Positions 27,125-37,594 of a stretch of DNA of 64,000 nucleotides are shown in pieces. The notes beneath the pieces are model-generated. The model saw only the letters and a list, made by a program, of their open reading frames with translations. It was not told the origin of the DNA and did not search any database. Location of the stretch: assembly GCF_003478445.1 (NCBI RefSeq), contig NZ_QUET01000010.1, forward strand, positions 44,832 through 108,831, in the 5' to 3' direction. Position numbers and translations under genes: made by a program. Source of the stretch: Roseburia sp. AM59-24XD (GTDB lineage Bacteria > Bacillota > Clostridia > Lachnospirales > Lachnospiraceae). Within the stretch, counting starts at the first letter, position 1. Each line of letters opens with the position of its first letter.

Positions 27125-28792
27125 ATGGACGATATTATTTTTCTGATCAAAGGAAACAGGAACGGAGAGCCTTTTGCGGCAGAGATGTATCAGGGCGGCG
27201 AGCAGCCGTATTTTACACTGCGCTGGCAGGAGGATGAGGGAGAGCTGCATATACGCATTATCCCGAAGGAGTTTGATGAATACGGGGAGCCGGTTGGGGA
27301 TCTTACATTGGAATCAGTGACACTGACCTTTCCATGGAAGTGCCGTGGAGGAAAGCAGCCGGAGCAGATCTTTATGAACGGGTATCAGTCATGGACGGAT
27401 TCCCATGAGCATACAGTTGGAGAGAAGGAGCCGGCGATATCGCCGTTTGCCTCCGGAATGGTGGAGAAGTATTATCTGGACCGGTACGGTGATTCGCTTT
27501 TTACGATGAAGGGAACGGCAGCAGGACAGTTTCATGGATTTACATATTGTTATTTCAGGGATGGAGTGACGTATCGTTTTGTGGGTTCTCTCAGTGAACG
27601 CTCCGGCTTTACGGTATTTTATTACAATGCAGATGCCGGACAGATGTCAATTGAAAAGGACTGTGCGGGCGTGAAGATCTCCGGGGAGTGGAATGCGTTT
27701 GATCTCGTAGAGCTTACCGGAGGCGAGGATCAGGTATTTGATACCTATTTTGAGAAAATGAACATTGCTAAGCCGAAGGGCAGACCGATGACAGGGTATA
27801 CAAGCTGGTACAATCATTATCAGAATATTTCGGCACAGATCATATCAGATAATCTGGAGCATGTCCATGAAATGGGACAGAGTTTTGATGTGTTTCAGAT
27901 CGATGATGGATATCAGACGTATGTGGGGGACTGGCTGAATGTGCAGAAGGATAAGTTCCCGGATGGTCTTGAACCGATCGTGGATCAGATCCATGAATAC
28001 GGTATGAAAGCGGGACTGTGGCTGTCTCCGTTTGTGTGTGAGAAGAAGTCGCGGTGCTTCCGCAAACATCCGGACTGGCTGGTGCGGGATGTCAATGGAG
28101 AGCCATTTTGCGGTGGAAGCAACTGGAGTACTTTTTATGCGCTGGATCTGTCTAACGAAGAGGTGCGGGAATATCTGCGCGAGGTCTTTCATCAGGTGCT
28201 TGATGTGTGGGGCTTTGATCTGGTCAAACTGGATTTTCTGTATGCGGTCTGCATGCTGCCGACAGAGTATAAGACGAGAGGGCAGATCATGTGCGAGGCG
28301 ATGGATTTCCTGCGCGAGGTTATCGGTGATAAGCTGATCCTTGGCTGCGGTGTGCCGCTCGGACCGGCGTTTGGCAAGGTTGATTACTGTCGGATCGGAC
28401 CGGATGTGGGACTGAACTGGGATGGCGCTCCGAAGGAGAAGCTGCTTCACCGGGAGAGAGTATCGACAAAGAATACGATCGGCAACACGATTTATCGCAG
28501 ACAGTTAAACGGACGTGCTTTCTGGAACGATCCGGATGTGTATCTGCTGCGGGATGATAATATCAGGTTGTCGGCGAAACAGAAAGAAATGCTGGCGCAG
28601 GTCAATGGTCTTTTTGGCGGACTGCTTTTTACCTCGGACGATGTGGGGACTTACGATGAGGAGAAAAGAGCGCTGCAGCAGAGTCTATCTGCCTTGCGGG
28701 AGGCACCACGGAGTGTGGAACGCAAAGGCAAATATACGATTGTCCGATATCAGGGACAGGATGGTGAGAAGGAGCTGCGTGTGAAGCTGTAG
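27125..28792 (+). CDS. Alpha-galactosidase, glycoside hydrolase family 36
   Basis: A 555-residue cytoplasmic enzyme predicted to release terminal alpha-galactosyl residues from sugars such as melibiose or raffinose. The fold is an N-terminal beta sandwich (NGYQSWTDSHEH) followed by a TIM barrel. The catalytic nucleophile Asp is in LVKLDFLYA (about residue 372) and the acid/base Asp in YCRIGPDVGLNWDG (about 430). No signal peptide is seen, so substrates must be imported. GAGGAGG precedes the ATG. It is shorter than the 720-residue group I enzymes and fits the shorter bacterial subgroup. Confidence 0.88.
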   Translation: MDDIIFLIKGNRNGEPFAAEMYQGGEQPYFTLRWQEDEGELHIRIIPKEFDEYGEPVGDLTLESVTLTFPWKCRGGKQPEQIFMNGYQSWTDSHEHTVGEKEPAISPFASGMVEKYYLDRYGDSLFTMKGTAAGQFHGFTYCYFRDGVTYRFVGSLSERSGFTVFYYNADAGQMSIEKDCAGVKISGEWNAFDLVELTGGEDQVFDTYFEKMNIAKPKGRPMTGYTSWYNHYQNISAQIISDNLEHVHEMGQSFDVFQIDDGYQTYVGDWLNVQKDKFPDGLEPIVDQIHEYGMKAGLWLSPFVCEKKSRCFRKHPDWLVRDVNGEPFCGGSNWSTFYALDLSNEEVREYLREVFHQVLDVWGFDLVKLDFLYAVCMLPTEYKTRGQIMCEAMDFLREVIGDKLILGCGVPLGPAFGKVDYCRIGPDVGLNWDGAPKEKLLHRERVSTKNTIGNTIYRRQLNGRAFWNDPDVYLLRDDNIRLSAKQKEMLAQVNGLFGGLLFTSDDVGTYDEEKRALQQSLSALREAPRSVERKGKYTIVRYQGQDGEKELRVKL

Positions 28793-28883
28793 GAACAGGG
28801 AAGGTTGTGAGAAAGCATTTGCGTATGGAGAATGTGTTGCTGTCCGGTTTTTGGGACAGATAAATGATTTGGTAAAATAATGA

Positions 28884-30389
<1,506 letters not shown>

Positions 30390-30871
30390 GGACAGTAGCT
30401 GAATTGGAATTTGAAATGCCGGTACAGAAACGGATTCGATCAAAGTAATAGATTGATAAAAGCATTTTGGCATCCGGCATATTGCATCTTGCCATCCGGT
30501 ACATTAAATGATAAAATATTCTCATGTTCCGACACGAAGGGTTCGTCCCAACGCGAAGGCATGATGATATGTTCTTGAATATGGTCCGCAGGGAAGGTCT
30601 GCGGTTTTATAGGGGAAGAAGCGTCTCATGCCATCCGGCAGAGGCGCTTTTACATTATAGGAAACTTGTCGTTTCCTATAATGTAAAACGCTCCGCGAGG
30701 ATGCGATCACCGCACAAAGGAAGATTGCATAAGCAATTGTGCGGTGACGCGCAAAGTGGGCAAGTCCACTTTGTTCATATATAGGAAAATGCTCGTAATG
30801 TGGTGGGAAGCAAGGGCAAAACCAGCGTTTTGGCAGACGTATCCCGTGATCGGCAAAGGAGGAAGTGTTTC
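30390..30871. other. Intergenic region with stacked hairpins before the TM1266-like gene
   Basis: About 480 bases without a credible gene. Two imperfect hairpins (CCGCAGGGAAGGTCTGCGG near 30587-30605, and AAGCGTCTC with GAGGCGCTT near 30619-30649) are followed by the three-hairpin repeat at 30648-30773. The ribosome binding site of the next gene is at the end. Confidence 0.65.
30648..30773. repeat. Three-hairpin palindromic repeat
   Basis: Three consecutive perfect stems: an 18-base pair (30648-30665 with 30671-30688, loop TTGTC); an 11-base pair TCACCGCACAA (30707-30717) with 30737-30747, enclosing TTGC/GCAA; and CAAAGTGG (30752-30759) with CCACTTTG (30766-30773). The sequence TATAGGAAA occurs in the first stem and again just after the element at 30780-30788. 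It looks like an intergenic repeat or structured RNA; no second copy is in this window. Confidence 0.75.
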
Positions 30872-31117
30872 ATGGATCGACGGATTGCAATCCTTGGAAT
30901 TATTGTGGAGAACACAGATAGTGTGGAGCGGGTGAATGAGCTGCTTCACGAGTATCGGGAGTTTATTGTCGGAAGGATGGGGATGCCCTACAGAGAGCGT
31001 GGGATATCGGTGATCAGCGTGGTGATGGATGCGGATACCAATACGGTCAGCGCTCTGTCCGGCAAGCTGGGAATGACACCGGGTGTCAGTGCCAAGGCAG
31101 TTTATTCCAAGGCATAA
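30872..31117 (+). CDS. TM1266-like protein, putative iron-only hydrogenase system regulator
   Basis: An 81-residue small protein of ferredoxin-like (ACT/NikR C-terminal-like) shape: MDRRIAILGIIVENTDSVER, then VGRMGMPYRERGISVISVVM and the ending LSGKLGMTPGVSAKAVYSK. Proteins of this type occur next to [FeFe]-hydrogenase maturation genes and are annotated as putative regulators, without a proven mechanism. It lies 127 bases before hydG. AAAGGAGG precedes ATG 30872. The frame is open to 30800, but that region is the hairpin repeat. Confidence 0.85.
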   Translation: MDRRIAILGIIVENTDSVERVNELLHEYREFIVGRMGMPYRERGISVISVVMDADTNTVSALSGKLGMTPGVSAKAVYSKA

Positions 31118-31244
31118 TAGATCAGCCGGTATTACCGGAAAATCTAAGCTACCGGTGAGATTTGTTATGTAGACATGGTTACACAGAAAAGACAGGATCA
31201 CTCCTGTCAGAAATGCACAAGATTTTATATATGGAGGAATAGAA

Positions 31245-32672
31245 ATGAGCAGTTATAAGTATGATCCGAAGTCATTAAAGGCAGAAGAATTTATCAATCA
31301 TGAGGAGATTCTGGAATCTCTTGATTATGCGAAAAAGAACAAAGATAATCTTTCTTTGATCCGCGAGATTCTTGAGAAAGCGAAGAAGGCAAAGGGAATT
31401 TCCCACAAAGAGGCAGCCGTTTTGATGGAGTGCGATGATCCGGAGATCAACCGTGAGATCAGAGAGCTAGCCATGGAGATCAAGGAGAAGTTTTACGGGC
31501 ATCGTATCGTTATGTTTGCACCGCTGTATCTCTCCAATTACTGTGTGAATGGATGCACTTATTGTCCATATCATCACAAGAATAAACATATTCCTCGAAT
31601 CAAGCTGACACAGGATCAGATCCGTGATGAGGTCATTGCCCTGCAGGATATGGGTCATAAGCGCCTGGCGATCGAGGCAGGCGAGGATCCGGTCAACAAT
31701 CCGCTTGAGTATATTCTGGAAAGTATCGACACGATCTACAGCATCAAGCATAAGAATGGTGCGATCCGCCGTGTCAATGTCAATATTGCAGCAACAACTG
31801 TGGAGAATTATACCCGCCTGAAGAATGCCGGAATCGGTACTTATATTCTGTTCCAGGAGACCTACAATAAAGAATCCTATGAGCAGCTACATCCAACCGG
31901 ACCAAAGCATGATTATGCATATCATACCGAGGCAATGGATCGTGCGATGGAGGGCGGCATCGATGATGTTGGTCTTGGCGTTTTGTTTGGGCTGGAGGGC
32001 TACCGCTATGAGCTTGTTGGTATCCTGATGCATGCAGAGCATCTGGAGGCAGCACAGGGCGTTGGACCACACACGATCAGTGTACCGAGAATCTGCCCGG
32101 CAGACGATATTGATACCGGTGATTTCAGCAACGCCGTACCGGATGAGATCTTCGAGAAGATCGTTGCCGTGATCCGTATCGCGGTTCCGTATACCGGAAT
32201 GATCATTTCTACCAGAGAGTCCCAGAAGACAAGAGAGCATGTGCTGCAGCTTGGTATTTCCCAGATCAGCGGCGGCTCCCGTACCAGCGTGGGTGGTTAC
32301 ACCGAGCCGGTACGTGATGACAGCTCTGCACAGTTTGATGTCAGCGATACCCGTACACTTGATGAGGTTGTCAACTGGCTGATGAAGATGGGCTTCATTC
32401 CAAGTTTCTGTACCGCATGCTACCGCGCAGGAAGAACAGGAGACCGTTTTATGTCACTTCTTAAGTCCGGTCAGATTGTAAACTGCTGCCAGCCGAACGC
32501 CCTCATGACATTGAAGGAATATCTGGAGGATTATGCATCACCGGAGACGAAGGAGATCGGTGAATCGCTGATCGCCAAGGAGATCCGGAAGGTGCCAAAT
32601 GAGAAGGTCAGAGAAAGAGCCATCCAGTATCTTGAGGAGTTAAAGGAAGGAAAGAGAGATTTCCGTTTCTAG
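31245..32672 (+). CDS. hydG: [FeFe]-hydrogenase H-cluster maturase HydG
   Basis: HydG is a radical SAM tyrosine lyase that supplies CO and cyanide to the H-cluster of [FeFe]-hydrogenase. The radical SAM cluster motif CVNGCTYC is at about residue 99. The C-terminal domain for the second iron-sulfur cluster is present (CTACYRAGRTGDRFM, then NCCQPNALMTLKEYL), which separates HydG from the thiamine enzyme ThiH. Length is 475 residues. GGAGG precedes the ATG. hydE, hydF and the hydrogenase itself are not in the window. Confidence 0.95.
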   Translation: MSSYKYDPKSLKAEEFINHEEILESLDYAKKNKDNLSLIREILEKAKKAKGISHKEAAVLMECDDPEINREIRELAMEIKEKFYGHRIVMFAPLYLSNYCVNGCTYCPYHHKNKHIPRIKLTQDQIRDEVIALQDMGHKRLAIEAGEDPVNNPLEYILESIDTIYSIKHKNGAIRRVNVNIAATTVENYTRLKNAGIGTYILFQETYNKESYEQLHPTGPKHDYAYHTEAMDRAMEGGIDDVGLGVLFGLEGYRYELVGILMHAEHLEAAQGVGPHTISVPRICPADDIDTGDFSNAVPDEIFEKIVAVIRIAVPYTGMIISTRESQKTREHVLQLGISQISGGSRTSVGGYTEPVRDDSSAQFDVSDTRTLDEVVNWLMKMGFIPSFCTACYRAGRTGDRFMSLLKSGQIVNCCQPNALMTLKEYLEDYASPETKEIGESLIAKEIRKVPNEKVRERAIQYLEELKEGKRDFRF

Positions 32673-32758
32673 AACATAGAAATCAATGTCCTGAAAATGG
32701 GACAGACAAAATGTTATTTGAAAAAATAATATTAAGAAACAACAATATAGAATGCAAT

Positions 32759-32810
32759 AAAAAGACTGCTGCTTTACGAATAGAAATCGTGAAGCGGCAG
32801 TCTTTGTTTT
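32759..32810. terminator. Bidirectional terminator between hydG and rfbD
   Basis: AAAGACTGCTGCTTTACGA pairs with its near-complement at 32787-32805; an A-run precedes and a T-rich tail follows, suiting the convergent genes. Confidence 0.88.
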
Positions 32811-32885
32811 CCATGAAATCCTCGTTTCTCTGAAAAGACAACGAGAATTTCATTGTTGAAAATAAATTATATCATTAGTTAAAAA

Positions 32886-33827
32886 TTAAAACTCTATCTC
32901 TTTCAGATAACGTGCTACGGCATCCTGCCAGGTTGGCAGTGGAGTAAAGCCGTTTGCGGTGAGCTTTGATCTGTCCAGACGGCTGTTGAATGGTCTGGCT
33001 GCTTTGGAAACACCGTACTCAGCAGTTGTGACAGGAGTGACGGTGACGTGTGACTCGTCATATTCCGTGTGTCCCATGGCTGCTGCCTGGCGGAAGATCT
33101 CCTTTGTGAAATCATACCAGCTGATATAGCCGCCTTCATTGGTTGCATGGTAATATCCATACTTGTCCGTCTCGATCATGTCAACAAGAAGTCTTGCAAG
33201 ATCGAAGGTATAAGTCGGCGTACCGATCTGGTCATTTACAACAGTCAGCTTATCATGTGTCTTTCCGACATTGAGCATGGTACGGATAAAGTTCTTTCCG
33301 TTGGTACCGAATACCCATGCAATACGCACGATAAAATACTTGTCCAATATTTCGGACACAGCAAGCTCGCCGTCGAGCTTGGATGCACCGTATACATTTA
33401 ACGGCTTGTAATCCTTGCAGTCCGGATCCCACGGTGTGGTTCCCTGACCGTCAAATACATAATCGGTACTGATATACATCATCTTGCAGTCAAGATCCTT
33501 GCAGACAGCGGCGATGTTCTCCGTGCCGGTTGCGTTGACGTTATAGACCTTATCTTTGTTGGCATCGTCCTCAGCGGCATCCACGGCAGTCCATGCGGCA
33601 CAGTGGATGACAGCATCCGGGTTGATCTTTAAAAGCGTTTCAGCGACAGAGGCACGGTTTGTGATATCCATGGATACATAGGCTGCTTTTGTTACATAGG
33701 TTTCGTCTGCAATGCCGTTGTATTCCGGAGCAAGGTCACTTCCGATGCCCTCATGTCCTCTGGACGCAAGCTCATTCATGACATCATGTCCTAATTGTCC
33801 GGCGACGCCGGTTACTAATATTTTCAT
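32886..33827 (-). CDS. rfbD: dTDP-4-dehydrorhamnose reductase
   Basis: Last step of dTDP-L-rhamnose synthesis: NAD(P)H reduction of the 4-keto sugar. An extended short-chain dehydrogenase of 313 residues with the Rossmann start KILVTGVAGQLGHDV and the active-site YGASKLDGE. GGAAC-type weak spacing precedes the ATG; it follows rfbB by 43 bases on the minus strand. It ends at a bidirectional terminator. With rfbB and rfbA it forms a likely operon A-B-D. Confidence 0.93.
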   Translation of the reverse strand: MKILVTGVAGQLGHDVMNELASRGHEGIGSDLAPEYNGIADETYVTKAAYVSMDITNRASVAETLLKINPDAVIHCAAWTAVDAAEDDANKDKVYNVNATGTENIAAVCKDLDCKMMYISTDYVFDGQGTTPWDPDCKDYKPLNVYGASKLDGELAVSEILDKYFIVRIAWVFGTNGKNFIRTMLNVGKTHDKLTVVNDQIGTPTYTFDLARLLVDMIETDKYGYYHATNEGGYISWYDFTKEIFRQAAAMGHTEYDESHVTVTPVTTAEYGVSKAARPFNSRLDRSKLTANGFTPLPTWQDAVARYLKEIEF

Positions 33828-33870
33828 AAAACACTGTTCCTCTTTCCGGGTATCATTCTGTGGTTATGGA

Positions 33871-34890
33871 TTAGCGGTTACCGTACATCTTCTCGTAGTA
33901 ATTCTGGTACTCACCGGAGATGATTGTCTCCCACCACTCCTTGTTGTCGAGATACCACTGAATGGTCTTCTTGATACCGTCAGCAAACTTCGTCTCAGGA
34001 AGCCAGCCAAGCTCGTTGTGGATCTTGGTCGGATCGATCGCATAACGCATATCGTGACCCTTACGGTCGGATACATATGTGATCAGGCTTTCCGGCTTGC
34101 CAAGCTCCTTGCAGATGATCTTAACGATATCGATGTTGGTCATCTCGTTGTGACCACCGATGTTGTAAACCTCGCCGACACGTCCCTTGTGGATGATCAG
34201 ATCGATCGCCTTGCAGTGATCCTCGACGTACAGCCAGTCACGAACGTTTTCACCGGTACCGTATACAGGAAGCGGCTTGTCATTCAGTGCGTTGGCAATC
34301 ATAAGAGGAATCAGCTTCTCAGGGAAGTGATATGGCCCGTAGTTGTTTGAACAGCGGCTGATCGTTACAGGCAGACCGTAGGTTCTGTGATATGCCAGCA
34401 CCAGAAGATCAGCGCCGGCCTTGGATGAACTGTAAGGGCTGCTTGTATGGATCGGAGTTTCCTCTGTGAAGAACAGGTCCGGTCTGTCGAGTGGAAGATC
34501 ACCGTAAACCTCATCGGTAGATACCTGATGATAACGGGTGATGCCATATTTACGGCATGCATCCATCAATACGGCAGTACCCATGATATTTGTCTGAAGG
34601 AATACCTCCGGTGTCTCAATGGAACGGTCAACGTGGCTTTCTGCAGCGAAGTTGACAACGATGTCCGGATGCTCCTCCTCAAATAATTTGTAAACAGCTT
34701 CGCGGTCTGTGATATCTTCCTTAACAAAACGGAAATTCGGATTGTCCATAACAGGAGCCAGAGTAGAGAGGTTTCCGGCATACGTCAGGCAATCCAGACA
34801 GACGATACGGTAGTCCGGGTACTTGTTCAGCATGTGAAATACAAAGTTACTTCCAATAAATCCGGCACCGCCGGTTACGATAATAGTCAT
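33871..34890 (-). CDS. rfbB: dTDP-glucose 4,6-dehydratase
   Basis: Converts dTDP-glucose to dTDP-4-keto-6-deoxyglucose. The 339-residue SDR protein has the NAD site GGAGFIGSNFV, the catalytic Thr-Asp-Glu in VSTDEVYG and the Tyr/Lys pair in SPYSSSKAGAD. I start at ATG 34890 (MTIIVTGG), preceded by AAGGAGAA; the frame opens at 34944 but that stretch lacks the family sequence. It lies between rfbA and rfbD. Confidence 0.95.
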   Translation of the reverse strand: MTIIVTGGAGFIGSNFVFHMLNKYPDYRIVCLDCLTYAGNLSTLAPVMDNPNFRFVKEDITDREAVYKLFEEEHPDIVVNFAAESHVDRSIETPEVFLQTNIMGTAVLMDACRKYGITRYHQVSTDEVYGDLPLDRPDLFFTEETPIHTSSPYSSSKAGADLLVLAYHRTYGLPVTISRCSNNYGPYHFPEKLIPLMIANALNDKPLPVYGTGENVRDWLYVEDHCKAIDLIIHKGRVGEVYNIGGHNEMTNIDIVKIICKELGKPESLITYVSDRKGHDMRYAIDPTKIHNELGWLPETKFADGIKKTIQWYLDNKEWWETIISGEYQNYYEKMYGNR

Positions 34891-34952
34891 AATTTTTCTC
34901 CTTAATCTGTAATATAAATTGTTATTCGGTGTCTGGCATCGCAAAACATTAA

Positions 34953-35849
34953 TTAGTGAAGAACATCCATGTACTTGCCGTCCAGAACGTCCATCAGATA
35001 CTGACCGTACTGGTTCTTCTTGAGCGGCTCATATGCCTTCAGCACATCCTCACGGGTGATCCAGCCGTTTAAGTAAGCAATCTCCTCCAGACATGCGATC
35101 TTGCGGTGCTGGTGAGACTCGATGGTCTTTACGAAGTTGGTTGCCTCGACAAGGCTCTCATGTGTTCCGGTATCCAGCCAGGTAAAGCCCTGTCCGAGAA
35201 GTTCTACGTTCAGCTCGCCGTTTTCCAGATAGACGCGGTTCAGATCGGTGATCTCAAGCTCGCCTCGTGGACTTGGCTTTAACTCCTTCGCATATTTGAC
35301 AACGCGGTTGTCATAGAAATAAAGACCGGTTACACAGTAATTGCTCTTTGGCTTCTCCGGTTTCTCTTCGATGGAAACAGCCTTTCCGTCCTGATCGAAC
35401 TCAACGATACCGAAACGCTCCGGATCATCGACGTAATAACCGAATACGGTAGCTCCCTTTCCGGTCTCTGCATTCTCGACAGCGGCTTTCAGCCGTTTTT
35501 TCAGTCCGTGGCCGGCGAAGATGTTGTCACCGAGTACCATGGCAACGGTGTCGTTTCCGATGAATTCCTCGCCAATGATAAATGCCTGTGCCAGTCCGTC
35601 CGGGCTTGGCTGAACAGCGTAGGTCAGATCGATACCGAAATGATGACCGTCTCCGAGCAGCTCTTTAAAACGAGGTGTGTCCTGTGGTGTTGAGATGATC
35701 AGTATCTCGCGGATCCCTGCGTTCATCAGTACGGAAAGCGGATAGTAGATCATCGGCTTGTCGTAGATCGGCAGAAGCTGTTTTGATGTGACCATTGTTA
35801 ATGGATAAAGTCTTGTGCCGGAACCGCCGGCTAAGATAATACCTTTCAT
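34953..35849 (-). CDS. rfbA: Glucose-1-phosphate thymidylyltransferase
   Basis: Makes dTDP-glucose from glucose-1-phosphate and dTTP, the first step toward dTDP-rhamnose. The nucleotide-binding [16 protein letters not shown] is at the N-terminus, and VMVLGDN-type and GLYFYDN motifs follow; 298 residues is typical. AAAGGAGAT precedes the ATG. It is the first gene of the rfbA-B-D group. The epimerase gene rfbC, which completes the pathway, is not in this window. Confidence 0.95.
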   Translation of the reverse strand: MKGIILAGGSGTRLYPLTMVTSKQLLPIYDKPMIYYPLSVLMNAGIREILIISTPQDTPRFKELLGDGHHFGIDLTYAVQPSPDGLAQAFIIGEEFIGNDTVAMVLGDNIFAGHGLKKRLKAAVENAETGKGATVFGYYVDDPERFGIVEFDQDGKAVSIEEKPEKPKSNYCVTGLYFYDNRVVKYAKELKPSPRGELEITDLNRVYLENGELNVELLGQGFTWLDTGTHESLVEATNFVKTIESHQHRKIACLEEIAYLNGWITREDVLKAYEPLKKNQYGQYLMDVLDGKYMDVLH

Positions 35850-35929
35850 AAGGAATCTCCTTTCTTTGATCTGTTTGTGTAAGTCCCAATAGAAGTATGT
35901 TCATTTTTCAGTTTCTGTACACAGTATAA

Positions 35930-35958
35930 AAGGTGACGTTACGTCACCTTCAAGCTTT
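35930..35958. terminator. Perfect 10-base-stem hairpin between the MerR-fusion gene and rfbA
   Basis: AAGGTGACGT and ACGTCACCTT flank a single T (35930-35950); a T-run follows on the plus strand. It lies downstream of the minus-strand MerR gene and upstream of rfbA, so it probably terminates the former, though the dyad could also be an operator. Confidence 0.65.
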
Positions 35959-36049
35959 TTTTGTAAAATTGTCACTTTGCTGTAAATACGACAATGAAAA
36001 TGTTGGTTTATTGTGAAAAATGAATACGTTTCCGGGCAGTTTCGCCTGT

Positions 36050-37234
36050 CTATGAGGGACGGCACAGGAAAATTCCGGCGTCCTTCGTGATCGTAAAGCC
36101 GTCCTTCGTTGCCTTTTGGACGAAATGACGGAAGTCCTTATAGCGGTTTAACAGATACTGGTTCTGATTGCCATGGCAGGATAAAATATAGTCGATCAGC
36201 GGTTCGGGTTCCTTCAGATAAATACTGTCCACATAACGGGACAGAGTTACCTGACGGAAATGCGGCTGTAAAATAGAGGCTCCGTTTTCCAGACCGAAGC
36301 GGTCATAAAGATTGTCTGCTGCAAGCTGGATATGCGGATCAAAATCCTGCACCAGTTTACTGATCTCCTTCATGTGACGGGAACCGTAGGTGCTGCAGAT
36401 GAAGCAGCCGTCCTTTTTAAGAACGCGGCGGATCTCACTGCAGACCTGCGGAATGTCATCGCAGTAGAAAAGGACATGGTTGGCAAAGATCAGATCGAAG
36501 GAATGATCCTCGCAGGGAATATTCGCACAGTCGATCGTCCGGTAGGAGAAACGGGAATCCTCAGCGCCGATGGTACGACGGACATCACGCAGCATACCCT
36601 CGGATATGTCGGAAAGCAGAATGGAGATCTGTTCCGGAAGCTGTGCAAGATTCTCTGTCCAGAGTGCGCCATTGCCGCAACCGACCTCAAGGATATGCAT
36701 GCCCGGACGGATGTCTGCCTGCTCATAGATCCAGGGAAACCAGCCCTGCTTATTGACAGAATACTTCTGATGAAGATTGATCCGTGCAGTGATGTTGGTG
36801 GAATCCTGATACTGCCGTTTCAGGCTTGTCTCCATACCGGTCAGGTGGATCAGGCGCAGCATCTGGCTCCAGTCCAGCTCGTGATCCTTTTCTATGGCAT
36901 CGGCGGTATCACGGATCGCCGTCTCCACAAGCTGCATCTGTTCGATGCGATCCTGGATCAGCTTGTGCTGCTGCTCGAGAGAATTTTTCATCATATGATA
37001 GTCGGCAGTATCGACCGTCATCTCGCGGATATCGTCCAGCGAGAAACCAAGATATTTTAAAAGAAGGATCTGCTGCAGTCTTGCCAGATCATGGTCGGTA
37101 TAGAAACGGGCACCATTCTCATTCACATAGGAAGGCTTCAGGATATTCTGCTTATCGTAGTACCGGATCGTGCGTACAGAGACGCCGGCAAGCCGGGCAA
37201 ACTGTCCGGAAGAGTAGTAGCCGTCTTTCTTCAT
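36050..37234 (-). CDS. MerR-family regulator fused to a SAM methyltransferase domain
   Basis: A 394-residue two-domain protein. Residues 1-110 form a MerR DNA-binding domain (YSSGQFARLAGVSVRTIRYY, then LLKYLGFSLDDIREM) and a dimer helix. From about 165 a class I methyltransferase follows (HILEVGCGNGALW, LLSDISEGML, FANHVLFY). The effector pocket of a normal MerR protein is thus replaced by an enzyme-like fold that could sense SAM or modify a ligand. ATG 37234 has AAGGAGA upstream; the longer frame to 37306 lacks one. A palindrome at 37290-37305 lies in its promoter region. Confidence 0.88.
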   Translation of the reverse strand: MKKDGYYSSGQFARLAGVSVRTIRYYDKQNILKPSYVNENGARFYTDHDLARLQQILLLKYLGFSLDDIREMTVDTADYHMMKNSLEQQHKLIQDRIEQMQLVETAIRDTADAIEKDHELDWSQMLRLIHLTGMETSLKRQYQDSTNITARINLHQKYSVNKQGWFPWIYEQADIRPGMHILEVGCGNGALWTENLAQLPEQISILLSDISEGMLRDVRRTIGAEDSRFSYRTIDCANIPCEDHSFDLIFANHVLFYCDDIPQVCSEIRRVLKKDGCFICSTYGSRHMKEISKLVQDFDPHIQLAADNLYDRFGLENGASILQPHFRQVTLSRYVDSIYLKEPEPLIDYILSCHGNQNQYLLNRYKDFRHFVQKATKDGFTITKDAGIFLCRPS

Positions 37235-37279
37235 GGAAATTCTCCTTATTATATATAGTGATGTTGGGGCAAGCCACCG

Positions 37280-37313
37280 GATAGCAATTTGTATGTATAC
37301 ATACATCGCTATC
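37280..37313. promoter_or_regulatory. Nested palindrome upstream of the MerR-fusion gene
   Basis: A perfect 16-base palindrome TGTATGTATACATACA (37290-37305) is itself flanked by GATAGC (37280-37285) and GCTATC (37308-37313). It lies about 50-75 bases before the start codon and is a candidate operator for the MerR-type protein. I could not place -35 and -10 boxes around it with confidence. Confidence 0.55.
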
Positions 37314-37400
37314 TGCTTTTGAACCCTGCATCATATTTTAACAGATGAAGCGCGAAAATGATATTTTTTTGAAAAATATTTCATAATTTGAAAAAAACTG

Positions 37401-37429
37401 TTGACAAATAGAAATACAGATGATATTAT
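37401..37429 (+). promoter_or_regulatory. Sigma-A promoter of the tRNA-Leu gene
   Basis: TTGACA (37401-37406), 17 bases, TATTAT (37424-37429), about 40 bases before the tRNA. Confidence 0.8.
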
Positions 37430-37467
37430 CTTATTTGTTCGCGGCACAAAAGTGCAAAGCGAAACAT

Positions 37468-37551
37468 GCGGAAGTGCTGGAATTGGCAGACAGGCTAGAC
37501 TAAGGATCTAGTGTTGGCAACGACGTGAGGGTTCAAGTCCCTTCTTCCGCA
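37468..37551 (+). tRNA. tRNA-Leu (anticodon AAG)
   Basis: The 84-base gene folds as a class II tRNA: acceptor GCGGAAG with CTTCCGC and discriminator A; anticodon stem CTAGA/TCTAG with loop CTAAGGA, giving anticodon AAG; a long variable arm; and the T arm GGTTCAAGTCC. The CCA end is not encoded. AAG would read CUN codons beginning with CUU, probably after deamination of A34 to inosine. It is a single tRNA gene with its own promoter and terminator. Confidence 0.9.
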
Positions 37552-37562
37552 TTGCGGATCAG

Positions 37563-37592
37563 AGAAGTCTTAGAGATAAGGCTTCTTTTTTT
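37563..37592 (+). terminator. Intrinsic terminator after tRNA-Leu
   Basis: AGAAGTCTTA pairs with TAAGGCTTCT (one wobble) around GAGA, followed by seven or more T. Confidence 0.9.
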
Positions 37593-37594
37593 GT

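Noticed and set aside
33712..34350. 212-codon open frame antisense to rfbB/rfbD
   Set aside because: It spans the junction of two well-identified genes on the other strand and has no ribosome binding site or recognisable domain.
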